Origin: WHSM01 sp050701635
GTDB taxonomy: Bacteria > Actinomycetota > Actinomycetes > Mycobacteriales > Micromonosporaceae
Reading direction: 5' to 3'
Assembly: GCA_050701635.1 (NCBI GenBank)
Contig: JBOGDF010000125.1
Span: 1-13,976, forward strand
DNA length: 13,976 bases
The notes under the pieces are model-generated. The model was given only the letters and a program-made list of their open reading frames with translations. It did no database searches and was not told the origin of the DNA. The position numbers and the translations under genes are program-made. Positions 6,633 through 13,722 of the stretch are shown here, piece after piece; positions within the stretch are counted from its first letter, which is position 1; the number at the start of each line of letters is the position of its first letter.

Positions 6633-6663
6633 AGTCTGCAACCTGGAGCGCGCTCCAGGTCAA
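6633..6663 (-). promoter_or_regulatory. MerR-type promoter and operator of the aldo/keto reductase gene
   Basis: On the minus strand a -35 TTGACC (6663-6658) and a -10-like CAGACT (6638-6633) are 19 bp apart, the over-long spacer characteristic of MerR-family activation. The spacer is filled by a perfect 20-bp palindrome, ACCTGGAGCGCGCTCCAGGT (6641-6660). Predicted transcription starts near 6626, about 27 bases before the ATG. No MerR gene is in the window; it may lie elsewhere or the site may belong to a distant regulator. Confidence 0.75.
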
Positions 6664-6701
6664 GAGCCGGTTATTCCGTGGTACGGGCGAGCCCGGCGCC
6701 G

Positions 6702-6707
6702 TAGGGT
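6702..6707 (+). promoter_or_regulatory. -10 element of a leaderless transcript for the alpha/beta hydrolase gene
   Basis: TAGGGT fits TANNNT and is separated from ATG 6715 by exactly 7 bases, the spacing at which transcription starts on the A of the start codon. No good Shine-Dalgarno stands at normal distance. Leaderless mRNAs are common in Actinobacteria. Confidence 0.5.
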
Positions 6708-6714
6708 CCGCGGG

Positions 6715-7560
6715 ATGATTCGATTCCCCTCGTACGACGGCACCCAGCTCGCCTACCACCAACGCGGCGCCGGTACGCCGCTGATCTGCGTACCGGGGGG
6801 GCCGGGCTGCGCGTCGGCGTACCTGGGCGACCTGGGTGGGCTGTCCGCACGGCGTCAGCTGATCCAGCTCGACCCGCGCGGCACCGGCGATTCGGCCGTA
6901 CCGGAGGATCCGGCGACGTACCAGTGCGTACGCCAGGTCGACGACGTCGAGGCGCTACGACTCCACCTCGAGCTGGAGCAGATCGACCTGCTCGGGCACT
7001 CCGCGTCGGCCAACATAGCGATGCTGTACGCCGCCCGCCACCCCGACCGGGTACGCCGCCTGGTGCTGGTGACGCCGAGCTGGCGCGCCACCGAGCTGGA
7101 GTTCGACCACGAGCAGTGGTACGCCGCGATGCGGCGCCGCGCCGATGAGCCGTGGTTCGCCGAGGCGTTCGCGGCGATCCAGCGCGGCGAAACCGGCGAG
7201 CTGACCCCCGAGGACACCCGCCTCGCGGCACCGCTGTTCTACGGCAAGTGGGACGCCGACGCGGCCGCCCACGACGCCCTCACCAAATCCGTACGGGTGC
7301 CCGCCGCCCGGGACGGCTTCGGCGCCGGAGACGACGCGTACGGGGATCCGTCGCGGCTCGCCGACGACCTGCGGCGGCTGGCCGCGCCCGTACTGGTGCT
7401 CGGCGGCGAGCTGGACCCGGCCCCGACCGCGCGGTTGGTCAAGGAGTTGGCGGCGCTGTTCCCGCAGGCCACGGCGGTGCAGCAGCCCGGCGCCGGCCAC
7501 TCCCCCTGGATCGACGACCCGACCGCCTTCGCGTCCACAGTGGACGAGTTCCTGAAGTAG
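6715..7560 (+). CDS. Alpha/beta hydrolase, proline iminopeptidase-like (peptidase family S33)
   Basis: The 281-residue product has the S33 signature PGGPGCASAYL (27-37, oxyanion loop; usually HGGPG), then LDPRGTGDSAVPED (52-65). The nucleophile elbow is GHSASAN with Ser96, followed by Asp234 in GGELDPAPT and His262 in GAGHSPW, a complete Ser-Asp-His triad. Proline iminopeptidases remove N-terminal proline from peptides; relatives hydrolyse amides or esters, so the substrate is open. There is no signal peptide and the protein should be cytoplasmic. Start at ATG 6715 is chosen because homology begins there and a leaderless promoter fits. The frame stays open upstream to 6436, but that stretch overlaps the divergent reductase gene and its promoter. 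The region shared with the MerR operator could co-regulate both genes. Confidence 0.88.
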   Translation: MIRFPSYDGTQLAYHQRGAGTPLICVPGGPGCASAYLGDLGGLSARRQLIQLDPRGTGDSAVPEDPATYQCVRQVDDVEALRLHLELEQIDLLGHSASANIAMLYAARHPDRVRRLVLVTPSWRATELEFDHEQWYAAMRRRADEPWFAEAFAAIQRGETGELTPEDTRLAAPLFYGKWDADAAAHDALTKSVRVPAARDGFGAGDDAYGDPSRLADDLRRLAAPVLVLGGELDPAPTARLVKELAALFPQATAVQQPGAGHSPWIDDPTAFASTVDEFLK

Positions 7561-7603
7561 TACGCGAAGAGTCTCGAACGTGTCTGGCGGGCGTCGTACC
7601 CGG

Positions 7604-8315
7604 TCAACTCAGATCGAGCAGCGCACAGCACGTAGCGACGACCAGAGCGGTGTCCTCCAGGTTCGGAAGCACCGCATCCGCACCCGCCGCGCGCAACTCA
7701 TCCTGGTGGTAGCCGCCGGTGGCGACGCCGAGCACCAACGCGCCACCGGCCAACCCGGCCTGTACGTCCCGCGTCGTGTCACCGATGAGCAGCGTCGACG
7801 CCCGCTCGAAGCTGGATCCGTATTTCGCGCCTGCCTTCTGCTGCGCGATCGCGACCAATTGAGACCTGACGACGTGATCCGACCCGTAACCGCCGACGTC
7901 CAGATCCAGGAGTTCGTCCAGGTGAAACGCGGCCAGCTTGACCCGCGTTGTACGCGATGTTTCCGGTCAATGCGGATTGCACCACTCCAGCCAAGCCGTC
8001 CAGCGCCGCGATGGCTTTCGCCGCGCCCGGCAAGGCAAATCCTCGCTCGCGAAGGACACCCGCATTGTTGTCCATAGCGACGGCGAGCGCGTCGAACAGC
8101 ACCTTCTCGTCAGGTGGCTGGCCTTCAATGCCATTCGCGGCGAAGAACTCGCGCATGATCTGCCCGTCGGTCCGCCCGTCCGTAGCGGGCCGAACCAGCG
8201 GCGGACGGCCCACCAGCATGTCGAACGCCAGGGCGTACGTTGCTTTGCTGACGCCCGAGTTCTCGATCAGCGTGTGGTCGACGTCCCAGAGGACGAGCGC
8301 CTTCCTCGCCGTCAT
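7604..8315 (-). pseudogene. HAD-family phosphatase (phosphoglycolate phosphatase-like) with a frameshift
   Basis: The first 124 codons from ATG 8315 encode a HAD hydrolase. They include motif I WDVDHTLIE (nucleophile Asp11, Asp13), the cap-domain TDGRTDGQIMREFF stretch, and motif II SALTGNIAYNA. At 7943-7946 the frame breaks: the original frame continues as GQAGRVSP, unlike any HAD protein. The shifted frame continues the family sequence with VKLAAFHLDELLDLDVGGYGSD, then motif IV LLIGDTTRDVQAG and GGYHQDELRAAGADAVLPNLEDT. Restoring one missing residue (such as the expected A-R-V-K) requires two extra bases in a GCG-rich run, or removing one. The conserved motif III Lys is the first residue group after the break. 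Either the gene is recently inactivated or the base calls are wrong. The ATG overlaps the TGA of the upstream HAD gene as ATGA. Confidence 0.8.
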
Positions 8316-9106
8316 GGACCCAACAGTCCTTCCAGGTGTACGGCGACGCCGTCGTCGGCGTGGGAGAGCGTCACCTCGTCGGCCGCCTCGAGCAGCGACG
8401 GATGGGCGTTCGCCACCGCCACTCCGCGCCCGGCCCAGGCGAACATCGGTACGTCGTTCGGCATGTCCCCGTACGCCACCACGTCGGCCGGCGAGATGCC
8501 GTGGAGCTCGGCGTACCAGGCGAGGCCGCTGGCCTTGGTGACGCCGACGGCGGAGATCTCCACCAGTGCGGACTTCGACGAGCTGGTCACCTGCGCGGTG
8601 CCGTCGAGCAGCTTCGTACACCGGGAAAGGAATTCATCCGGTACGGCGTCGGCGCAGCGAGCCAGCAGCTTCACCACCGGGGTCTCGCGCAGCGACGTCA
8701 ACGGCACGATCCGGCGGTCGATGTCGTCGGCGATCGACGGCCACTCCGGCTCGCTCAGCATCGCGCGGCCGTGGTCGATCTCGACCGCGAACACCACCTC
8801 GGGCAGCTCCCGCCGCAGCGCGTCGATCACCTCGCCGACCACGCCGGGGCCGAGCGGAGTGTGGGCGAGCACCTCGTCGGTGTCGGGGTCGTAGACCACG
8901 CCGCCGTTGGCGCAGATCACGGGGCCGCGTACCCCCGTCTGGAAAAGCACTTCGGGCAGCCACCGGACCGGCCGGCCGGTCACCATCACGAACCGGATGC
9001 CGGCGGCCGCCACCGCGTCCAGCGCCGCGACGGTACGCGGGCTCACTGTGGCGGCAGGCCCGAGCAGCGTGCCGTCGAGGTCCGAGGCGATCAGCGCGGG
9101 AGTCAC
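8312..9106 (-). CDS. Cof-type HAD-IIB family phosphatase
   Basis: The 264-residue product is full length for Cof/YbjI-like sugar-phosphate phosphatases (about 260-280). Motif I is SDLDGTLLG (Asp9, Asp11), motif II VTGRP, motif III Lys191 in GVTKASGL, and motif IV GDMPNDVPMF (Asp214, Asp218), followed by AWAGRGVAVANAH. The inserted type IIB cap occupies roughly 85-185. Family substrates are sugar or cofactor phosphates; none can be named here. Start GTG 9106 gives motif I at the usual distance. The frame is open far upstream, but that part is the complement of the deacetylase gene. The stop TGA is shared with the next gene's ATG, indicating coupling. It is closely related to the HAD gene at 10683, including a tract of 68 bases with 2 mismatches. 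Confidence 0.9.
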   Translation of the reverse strand: MTPALIASDLDGTLLGPAATVSPRTVAALDAVAAAGIRFVMVTGRPVRWLPEVLFQTGVRGPVICANGGVVYDPDTDEVLAHTPLGPGVVGEVIDALRRELPEVVFAVEIDHGRAMLSEPEWPSIADDIDRRIVPLTSLRETPVVKLLARCADAVPDEFLSRCTKLLDGTAQVTSSSKSALVEISAVGVTKASGLAWYAELHGISPADVVAYGDMPNDVPMFAWAGRGVAVANAHPSLLEAADEVTLSHADDGVAVHLEGLLGP

Positions 9107-9183
9107 CTGTCGAGTCTGCCGGGGGAAACCGGCGCAGACCCGTACCGAGTGGGCAACACCACGCCGCCTCGGGCTCGGCTGCT

Positions 9184-9211
9184 GTGACGCCGCTGTTACG
9201 TTCCAGTGACG
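9184..9211 (+). promoter_or_regulatory. Three GTKACG boxes at 11-bp spacing upstream of the deacetylase gene
   Basis: GTGACG (9184), GTTACG (9195) and GTGACG (9206) are spaced exactly 11 bp apart. A further GTGACG stands at 9236, out of phase. Such head-to-tail boxes suit an OmpR-family regulator. GTNAC direct repeats resemble those described for MtrA, which controls cell-wall enzymes in Actinobacteria; that assignment is inference. The array lies in the 162-bp region between the divergent HAD gene (start 9106) and the deacetylase (start 9269), so it could act on either. Confidence 0.45.
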
Positions 9212-9268
9212 CGATTGCGGCAATCCAGGGCGAGGGTGACGGCCAACACCACCGAGCTGGAGGCCCCC

Positions 9269-10672
9269 ATGATCACGCTGATTGTCGTATCCGCCCTGGT
9301 CATGACGCCGGTCAGCGTGCTGCCCGCGCCCGAGGTGGACGCGGCGCCGGACCCGGTGCTGGTACGCGGATCCACGTTCTACCTGCGCGACAGCCTCAGC
9401 TCGGGCGAGGCCACCAGCAGCTTCAGCTTCGGCAGCCCGGACGACCATCCGGTGTTCGGAGACTGGAACGGCGACGGTACGGCGACCGTCGGAGCCGTAC
9501 ACGGGAACGTCTGGTCGCTGCGGGACAGCAACAGCGCCGGCGCCGCCACGTACACCTTCTCGTACGGGCGGGCCGGCGACATCCCGGTGGTCGGCGACTG
9601 GGACGGCGACGGCGACACCACCCCCGGGGTGGTACGCGGCAGCACCTGGTATCTGCGCAACTCCAACTCCGCCGGCGCCAGCAGCATCGAGCTGAGCTAC
9701 GGACGGCGCTCCGACCGGGTCGTCGCCGGGGACTGGGACGGCGACGGCGACACCACGCCGGGCGTCGTCCGCGGCAACCTCTGGTATCTGCGCAACGCCA
9801 ACTCCGGCGGCGCCGCGCACCTGTCCTTCGGCTACGGCCGGCCCAGCGACCGGCCGGTCACCGGCGACTGGGACGCCGACGGCGACACCACCCCCGGGGT
9901 GGTACGCGGTAACAACTGGCTGCTGCGCAACGCCAACTCCGAGGGCGCGGCGACGACCAGCTTCTTCTACGGGCGGGGCTGCGACGTACAGCTGTCGAGC
10001 AGCCAGTCCCTGGTACGCGACCGCGGCGGCCAGCCCGCCAAGTCGTCCCAGCTCGGTCGCCACCTGACCACGCTGCCGACCACCAGCAAGGTGGTCGCGC
10101 TGACCTTCGACGCCGGCGCCAACGCCAACGGTGTCGCCTCGATTATGTCCACACTGGACACTTACTGCGTACCGGCAACGTTCTTCCTGACCGGGGCGTT
10201 CAGCCGTACCTACCCGAACCAGGCTCTGGCGATCGGGCGGCGCTACCCGGTCGCGAACCACACCAACACCCACCCCGCGCTGACGACCCTGTCCGACAGC
10301 GCGGTACGCGCCCAGCTGCGCGACGCCGAAGCCTCGATCCTCAGCGCCACCCGGTACGACCCGCGCCCGATGTTCCGCTTCCCGTACGGGGACACCGACG
10401 CGCGCACGCTGTCCCTGGTGAACTCGCTCGGGTACGTCTCGCTGTGGTGGACCGTCGACACGCTCGGCTGGAAGGGCACCTCGGGCGGGCAGAGCGTGAG
10501 CACCGTGGTGCAGCGCGTGGTGAATACCCTGCAGCCGGGTCAGATCGTGCTGCTGCACGTCGGCTCGAACCCGGACGACGGCTCCACCCTGGACGCCGAC
10601 GCGCTGCCGACCATCATCACCGAGCTGCGCGAGCGCGGCTACAGCTTCGTGACCGTACCGCCGTACATGTGA
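9269..10672 (+). CDS. Secreted polysaccharide deacetylase (NodB domain) with five FG-GAP/VCBS-like repeats
   Basis: The 467-residue form starts at ATG 9269 with GGAGG (9259-9263) 5 bases upstream. In-frame GTGs at 9206 and 9236 would lengthen it and add basic residues before the hydrophobic stretch (MITLIVVSALVMTPVSVLP), so they remain possible. After cleavage near DAA, repeats of 45 residues follow (about 30-238), with D-W pairs at 65, 110, 155 and 200 and a fifth partial unit lacking one. The C-terminal half is a NodB/carbohydrate-esterase-4 domain: motif 1 TFDAG (279-283), motif 2 HTNTH (His331, His335), motif 3 RFPYG (370-374), motif 4 WTVDTLGW and motif 5 LLHVG (His430). These enzymes remove N- or O-acetyl groups from peptidoglycan, chitin or similar glycans outside the cell. 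Motif 1 normally reads TFDDG; here the second Asp, a metal ligand, is Ala282. Asn285 or Asn287 might compensate. The gene lies opposite to the HAD genes on both sides. Confidence 0.9.
   Translation: MITLIVVSALVMTPVSVLPAPEVDAAPDPVLVRGSTFYLRDSLSSGEATSSFSFGSPDDHPVFGDWNGDGTATVGAVHGNVWSLRDSNSAGAATYTFSYGRAGDIPVVGDWDGDGDTTPGVVRGSTWYLRNSNSAGASSIELSYGRRSDRVVAGDWDGDGDTTPGVVRGNLWYLRNANSGGAAHLSFGYGRPSDRPVTGDWDADGDTTPGVVRGNNWLLRNANSEGAATTSFFYGRGCDVQLSSSQSLVRDRGGQPAKSSQLGRHLTTLPTTSKVVALTFDAGANANGVASIMSTLDTYCVPATFFLTGAFSRTYPNQALAIGRRYPVANHTNTHPALTTLSDSAVRAQLRDAEASILSATRYDPRPMFRFPYGDTDARTLSLVNSLGYVSLWWTVDTLGWKGTSGGQSVSTVVQRVVNTLQPGQIVLLHVGSNPDDGSTLDADALPTIITELRERGYSFVTVPPYM
9356..9982 (+). repeat. Five 135-bp coding repeats (FG-GAP/VCBS-like) in the deacetylase gene
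   Basis: Codons for the D-W pair start at 9461, 9596, 9731 and 9866, a 135-bp period; the first and last units are partial. The consensus is VRG-x2-WYLR-[ND]-S-x-S-x-GA-x6-YGR-x2-D-x-PV-x-GDWDGDGDTTPG, with a calcium-type DxDxDG loop. Units 2 to 4 are nearly identical in their DGDTTPGVVRG segment at base level, which suggests recent expansion or conversion. Confidence 0.85.
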
Positions 10673-10682
10673 GCGACTCGCG

Positions 10683-11561
10683 TCATGCCGCAGCTTGGTC
10701 GAGCAGCCGGGCCAGGTAGCGGGCGACGCCGTCGTCGTCGTTGGAGTCGGTGACGTCGTCGGCGACCGCGAGCAGCTCTTTGTGGGCGTTCGCCACCGCC
10801 ACCCCGCGCCCCGCCCAGGCGAACATCGGTACGTCGTTCGGCATGTCCCCGAACACCAGCACGTCCCGCGCCGGGATCCGCAGCGCGGCGGCGACCACCG
10901 CCAGCCCGGTCCCCTTGTCGACCCCGGGCGGGCACAGCTCCACGAACCCCAGCCCGGCGTGCGTCGCGCCGCACAGCTGCGGGGGCACCACCCGCCGTGC
11001 CACGTCCAGCAGGTCGTCGGAGCTCAGCTCGGGAGCACGTACAAAAGCCTTCAGCAGTGGTACGCCGAGCGCATCGGCCCGGGTACGTACCTCGAACGGC
11101 GCCGGGTACGGCCAACGCACCCCCGCCTCGCCCCACAGCGGTGCGCCGGGGTGGTCGAGCGCCTCGGTGACCAGCTGCAAAGGGCCGGTCTCGACCTCCA
11201 TCAGGCGTACCGCCTCGGCGGCGGCCGCGCCCGGCATCCGGTCGCTGCGCAGCACCCGGGGCGGCCCGCCGTGGTCGAGGTCGACCACGTGGGCGCCCTG
11301 CGAGAACACCAGGAAGTGCGCGGCGGGGACGTGCTCGGCGCACAGAGCGATCAGGCGCGGGCCCCGGCCGGTGATGCCGACCACGGTGACGCCGGCGTCG
11401 CGTACCCGCCGAAGGGTTTCCGCGGTGTACGCGCTGACGGTGTAGTCCTCGCGTACCAGCGTGCCGTCCAGGTCGGTGGCGACCAACCTGGGCAGCCCTG
11501 CCCGCCGCGGCCGTCGCGGCCGTGCCCTGCCGTTTACCCGAACCACTTCTCCAGTACGCAT
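10683..11561 (-). CDS. Cof-type HAD-IIB family phosphatase
   Basis: The 292-residue product has motif I TDLDGTLV (Asp30, Asp32), motif II ITGRG, motif III Lys216 in GVDKGTGL and motif IV GDMPNDVPMF (Asp239, Asp243). The first 25 residues are Arg-rich and not part of the domain. The start at ATG 11561 is well supported: AGGAGG lies 9 bases upstream, inside the coding sequence of the preceding HAD gene, and the two genes overlap by 28 bases. This points to translational coupling within a serS-HAD-HAD operon. The substrate is unknown; the family acts on sugar phosphates or flavin and pyridoxal intermediates. It converges with the deacetylase gene, with only 10 bases between the stops and no terminator. 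Confidence 0.9.
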   Translation of the reverse strand: MRTGEVVRVNGRARPRRPRRAGLPRLVATDLDGTLVREDYTVSAYTAETLRRVRDAGVTVVGITGRGPRLIALCAEHVPAAHFLVFSQGAHVVDLDHGGPPRVLRSDRMPGAAAAEAVRLMEVETGPLQLVTEALDHPGAPLWGEAGVRWPYPAPFEVRTRADALGVPLLKAFVRAPELSSDDLLDVARRVVPPQLCGATHAGLGFVELCPPGVDKGTGLAVVAAALRIPARDVLVFGDMPNDVPMFAWAGRGVAVANAHKELLAVADDVTDSNDDDGVARYLARLLDQAAA

Positions 11562-12460
11562 GCCACGCCGTCCTCCTCTACGGACGCCGTGACCTCGTCG
11601 GCGGCGGCCTGCACCTCGGGTGGTGCCTGGCCCATCGCGACCGAGCGGCCGGCCCAGCTGAACATCGATACGTCGTTGCCGCCGTCTCCGATCACGAGCA
11701 CCTCATCCGCCGCAACGCCGAGGTCCCGGGCGAGCAAGGCTACTCCGCTGGCCTTGCTTACGCCTGGTGCGGAGACGTCAACCCAGCCTGAATATCCGAT
11801 TTCGTACGAGTAACGCTCCGTGTCCAGCGCCGCCGCGTCGATCCAGCTGGCCGCGACCTCGCAGCGGGTGTGCGCCGTCGGGATCGGTACGCCCGGCACC
11901 CGCCCCGACAGCCGGGTGGTCGGCACAGCGCCCAGCTCGGCCAGCTCGGCCTGCGCCAGGAACACCGACGGGAAGTCGCGCGGGAAGCTGGCGGTGTAGC
12001 GGTAGCCCTGCAGGCCGTACTCGACGGCGAAACCCGCGTCGGGGCGCGCGTCGGCGAGCGCGCGCAGCGCGGGACCCGGATCCATGAACCGCTGGTGTAC
12101 GGGCCGGTGCGCGATCACGTCGTACACCACGGAGCCGTTGGAGCACACCATGCTGAGCGCCTCCGGCTCGTCCAGCGCCGGGGTCCGTCCGGCTTCTGCC
12201 AGAGAGCCTGGCGTGGCCGTCGCCGCGGCCGGGAGTCCCGGCTGGGCGGTGTCGGCGGCGATCGAGAGGCCTAGCGCCTCGGTGGTGGGCAGCGCGGCCC
12301 ACACCGGGCGTCCCGTCGCGACGCTGACCGGCACCCCGGCGGCGATCGTCGCCTGTACGGCGCGCGCCACCCGCGCCGACGGCACCATCTGGTTGATCCC
12401 GACGGTGGTGCCGTCCAGGTCGAGCACCACCAGCCGCGGCTGCCAACCGTTACCGGTCAC
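11534..12460 (-). CDS. HAD-IIB family phosphatase with an Ala/Pro-rich insertion
   Basis: The 308-residue product starts at GTG 12460, which overlaps the serS stop as GTGA. This places motif I (LDLDGTTVG, Asp14, Asp16) at the normal distance. The frame is open further upstream, but that part is the antisense-like shadow of serS. Motif II is VATGRP, motif III Lys236 in GVSKASGV, and motif IV GDGGNDVSMFSWAG (Asp259, Asp263). Between motif II and the conserved SNGSVVYD stretch it carries roughly 35-40 extra residues rich in Ala, Pro and Thr (TAQPGLPAAATATPGSLAEA and on), absent from the two paralogues in the window and probably a loop. The product is cytoplasmic, with substrate unknown. HAD genes directly after serS are common in Actinobacteria, so this pairing is probably old. 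Confidence 0.9.
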   Translation of the reverse strand: MTGNGWQPRLVVLDLDGTTVGINQMVPSARVARAVQATIAAGVPVSVATGRPVWAALPTTEALGLSIAADTAQPGLPAAATATPGSLAEAGRTPALDEPEALSMVCSNGSVVYDVIAHRPVHQRFMDPGPALRALADARPDAGFAVEYGLQGYRYTASFPRDFPSVFLAQAELAELGAVPTTRLSGRVPGVPIPTAHTRCEVAASWIDAAALDTERYSYEIGYSGWVDVSAPGVSKASGVALLARDLGVAADEVLVIGDGGNDVSMFSWAGRSVAMGQAPPEVQAAADEVTASVEEDGVACVLEKWFG

Positions 12461-13716
12461 CGCCGCACCGGCTCGAGCACATCCTTGCCGACCAGGGGTT
12501 GCAGCGCCTTCGGCAGCTTCACCGAGCCGTCCGGCTGCTGGTGGTTCTCCAGGATCGCCACGATCCAGCGGGTGGTCGCGAGCGTGCCGTTCAGCGTGGC
12601 GGCGGTCTGCGTCTTGCCGGCGTCGTCGCGGTAGCGGATGTTGAGCCGGCGCGCCTGGAACGTGGTGCAGTTCGACGTGCTGGTCAGCTCGCGGTAGCGC
12701 TGCTGGCTGGGCACCCACGCCTCGCAGTCGTACTTGCGGGCGGCGCTGGACCCAAGGTCGCCGGCGGCAACGTCGATCACCCGGTACGGCAGCTCGACCT
12801 TCGCCAGCATCTCCTCTTCCCAGGCGAGCAGCCGCGCGTGCTCCGCGGCCGCCTCCTCCGGCTTGCAGTACGAGAACATCTCGACCTTGTCGAACTGGTG
12901 CACCCGGATGATGCCCCGTACGTCCTTGCCGTAGCTGCCGGCCTCGCGGCGGAAACAGGACGACCAGCCCGCGTACCGCTTCGGCTCGGCGAGGTCGAGC
13001 ACCTCGTTGCTGTGGAAACCGGCGAGCGCGACCTCGCTGGTGCCGACCAGGAACAGGTCGTCGTTCGGCAGGTGGTAGACCTCGCTGGCGTGCGCGCCGA
13101 GGAAGCCGGTGCCCTCCATCGCCTCCGGGCGTACCAGCACCGGCGGGATCACCGGGGTGAAGCCGACCTCGACCGCCTGCTGGATCGCCAGCTGCAGCAG
13201 CGCCAGCTGCAGCAACGCGCCCTGCCCGGTGAGGAAGTAGAACCGCGCCCCCGACACCTTCGCGCCCCGCTCGGTGTCGATCGCACCGAGCAGCTCGCCC
13301 AGCTCGAGGTGGTCCTTCGGGTCGGTGAGCTCCGGCTTGTCGCCCACCTCGCGGAGCGTGACGAAGTCGTCCTCGCCGCCGGCGACCACGCCGTCCTGGA
13401 CCAGGTTCGGCATCGCGTACTGCGCTCGCTTCAGCACCGCCTCGGCGTCGTTGACGGCCGCCTCGGCCGCCTTCACCTGCTGGGCCATTTCCTTGGTACG
13501 CGCCAGCAGCCGCTGCTTCTCCTCGCCCTGCGCCTTGGCGACCTGCTTGCCGTACTGCTTCTGCTCGGCGCGCAGCGACTCGAACCGGGCGACCGCCGCA
13601 CGCCGGCTGGCGTCGGCGGACAGCAGGTCGTCGACGGCCGATTCGGGCTCGCCGCGCAACCGCTGGCTGGCACGGAACAGGTCAGGATCTTCGCGGAGCA
13701 CACGCAGGTCAATCAC
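12457..13716 (-). CDS. serS: Seryl-tRNA synthetase
   Basis: SerRS charges tRNA-Ser (and tRNA-Sec) with serine using ATP in the cytoplasm. The 419-residue product is full length. Residues 1-100 form the N-terminal domain with the two-helix coiled-coil arm that grips the long variable arm of tRNA-Ser (Lys/Glu/Ala-rich 35-98). The class II core follows: motif 1 around GFTPVIPPVLVRPEAMEGTGF (185-205), the serine-binding TSE loop (Thr226-Ser227-Glu228), motif 2 CFRREAGSYGKDVRGIIRVHQF with Arg256 and Glu258, and motif 3 LNGTLATTRWIVAILENHQ with Arg383. The GTG start at 13716 has no proper Shine-Dalgarno, but TAGGCT stands 6 bases upstream, so the mRNA is probably leaderless. It heads an overlapping chain with two HAD genes. 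Confidence 0.97.
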   Translation of the reverse strand: MIDLRVLREDPDLFRASQRLRGEPESAVDDLLSADASRRAAVARFESLRAEQKQYGKQVAKAQGEEKQRLLARTKEMAQQVKAAEAAVNDAEAVLKRAQYAMPNLVQDGVVAGGEDDFVTLREVGDKPELTDPKDHLELGELLGAIDTERGAKVSGARFYFLTGQGALLQLALLQLAIQQAVEVGFTPVIPPVLVRPEAMEGTGFLGAHASEVYHLPNDDLFLVGTSEVALAGFHSNEVLDLAEPKRYAGWSSCFRREAGSYGKDVRGIIRVHQFDKVEMFSYCKPEEAAAEHARLLAWEEEMLAKVELPYRVIDVAAGDLGSSAARKYDCEAWVPSQQRYRELTSTSNCTTFQARRLNIRYRDDAGKTQTAATLNGTLATTRWIVAILENHQQPDGSVKLPKALQPLVGKDVLEPVRR

Positions 13717-13722
13717 GCTCCG

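Noticed and set aside
7561..7603. Terminator between the convergent hydrolase and HAD genes
   Set aside because: No convincing inverted repeat was found in these 43 bases.
9107..10558. Upstream extension of the minus-strand HAD frame (8312) across the deacetylase gene
   Set aside because: The extension is antisense to a well-supported gene with signal peptide and NodB motifs, and motif I of the HAD protein lies right after GTG 9106.
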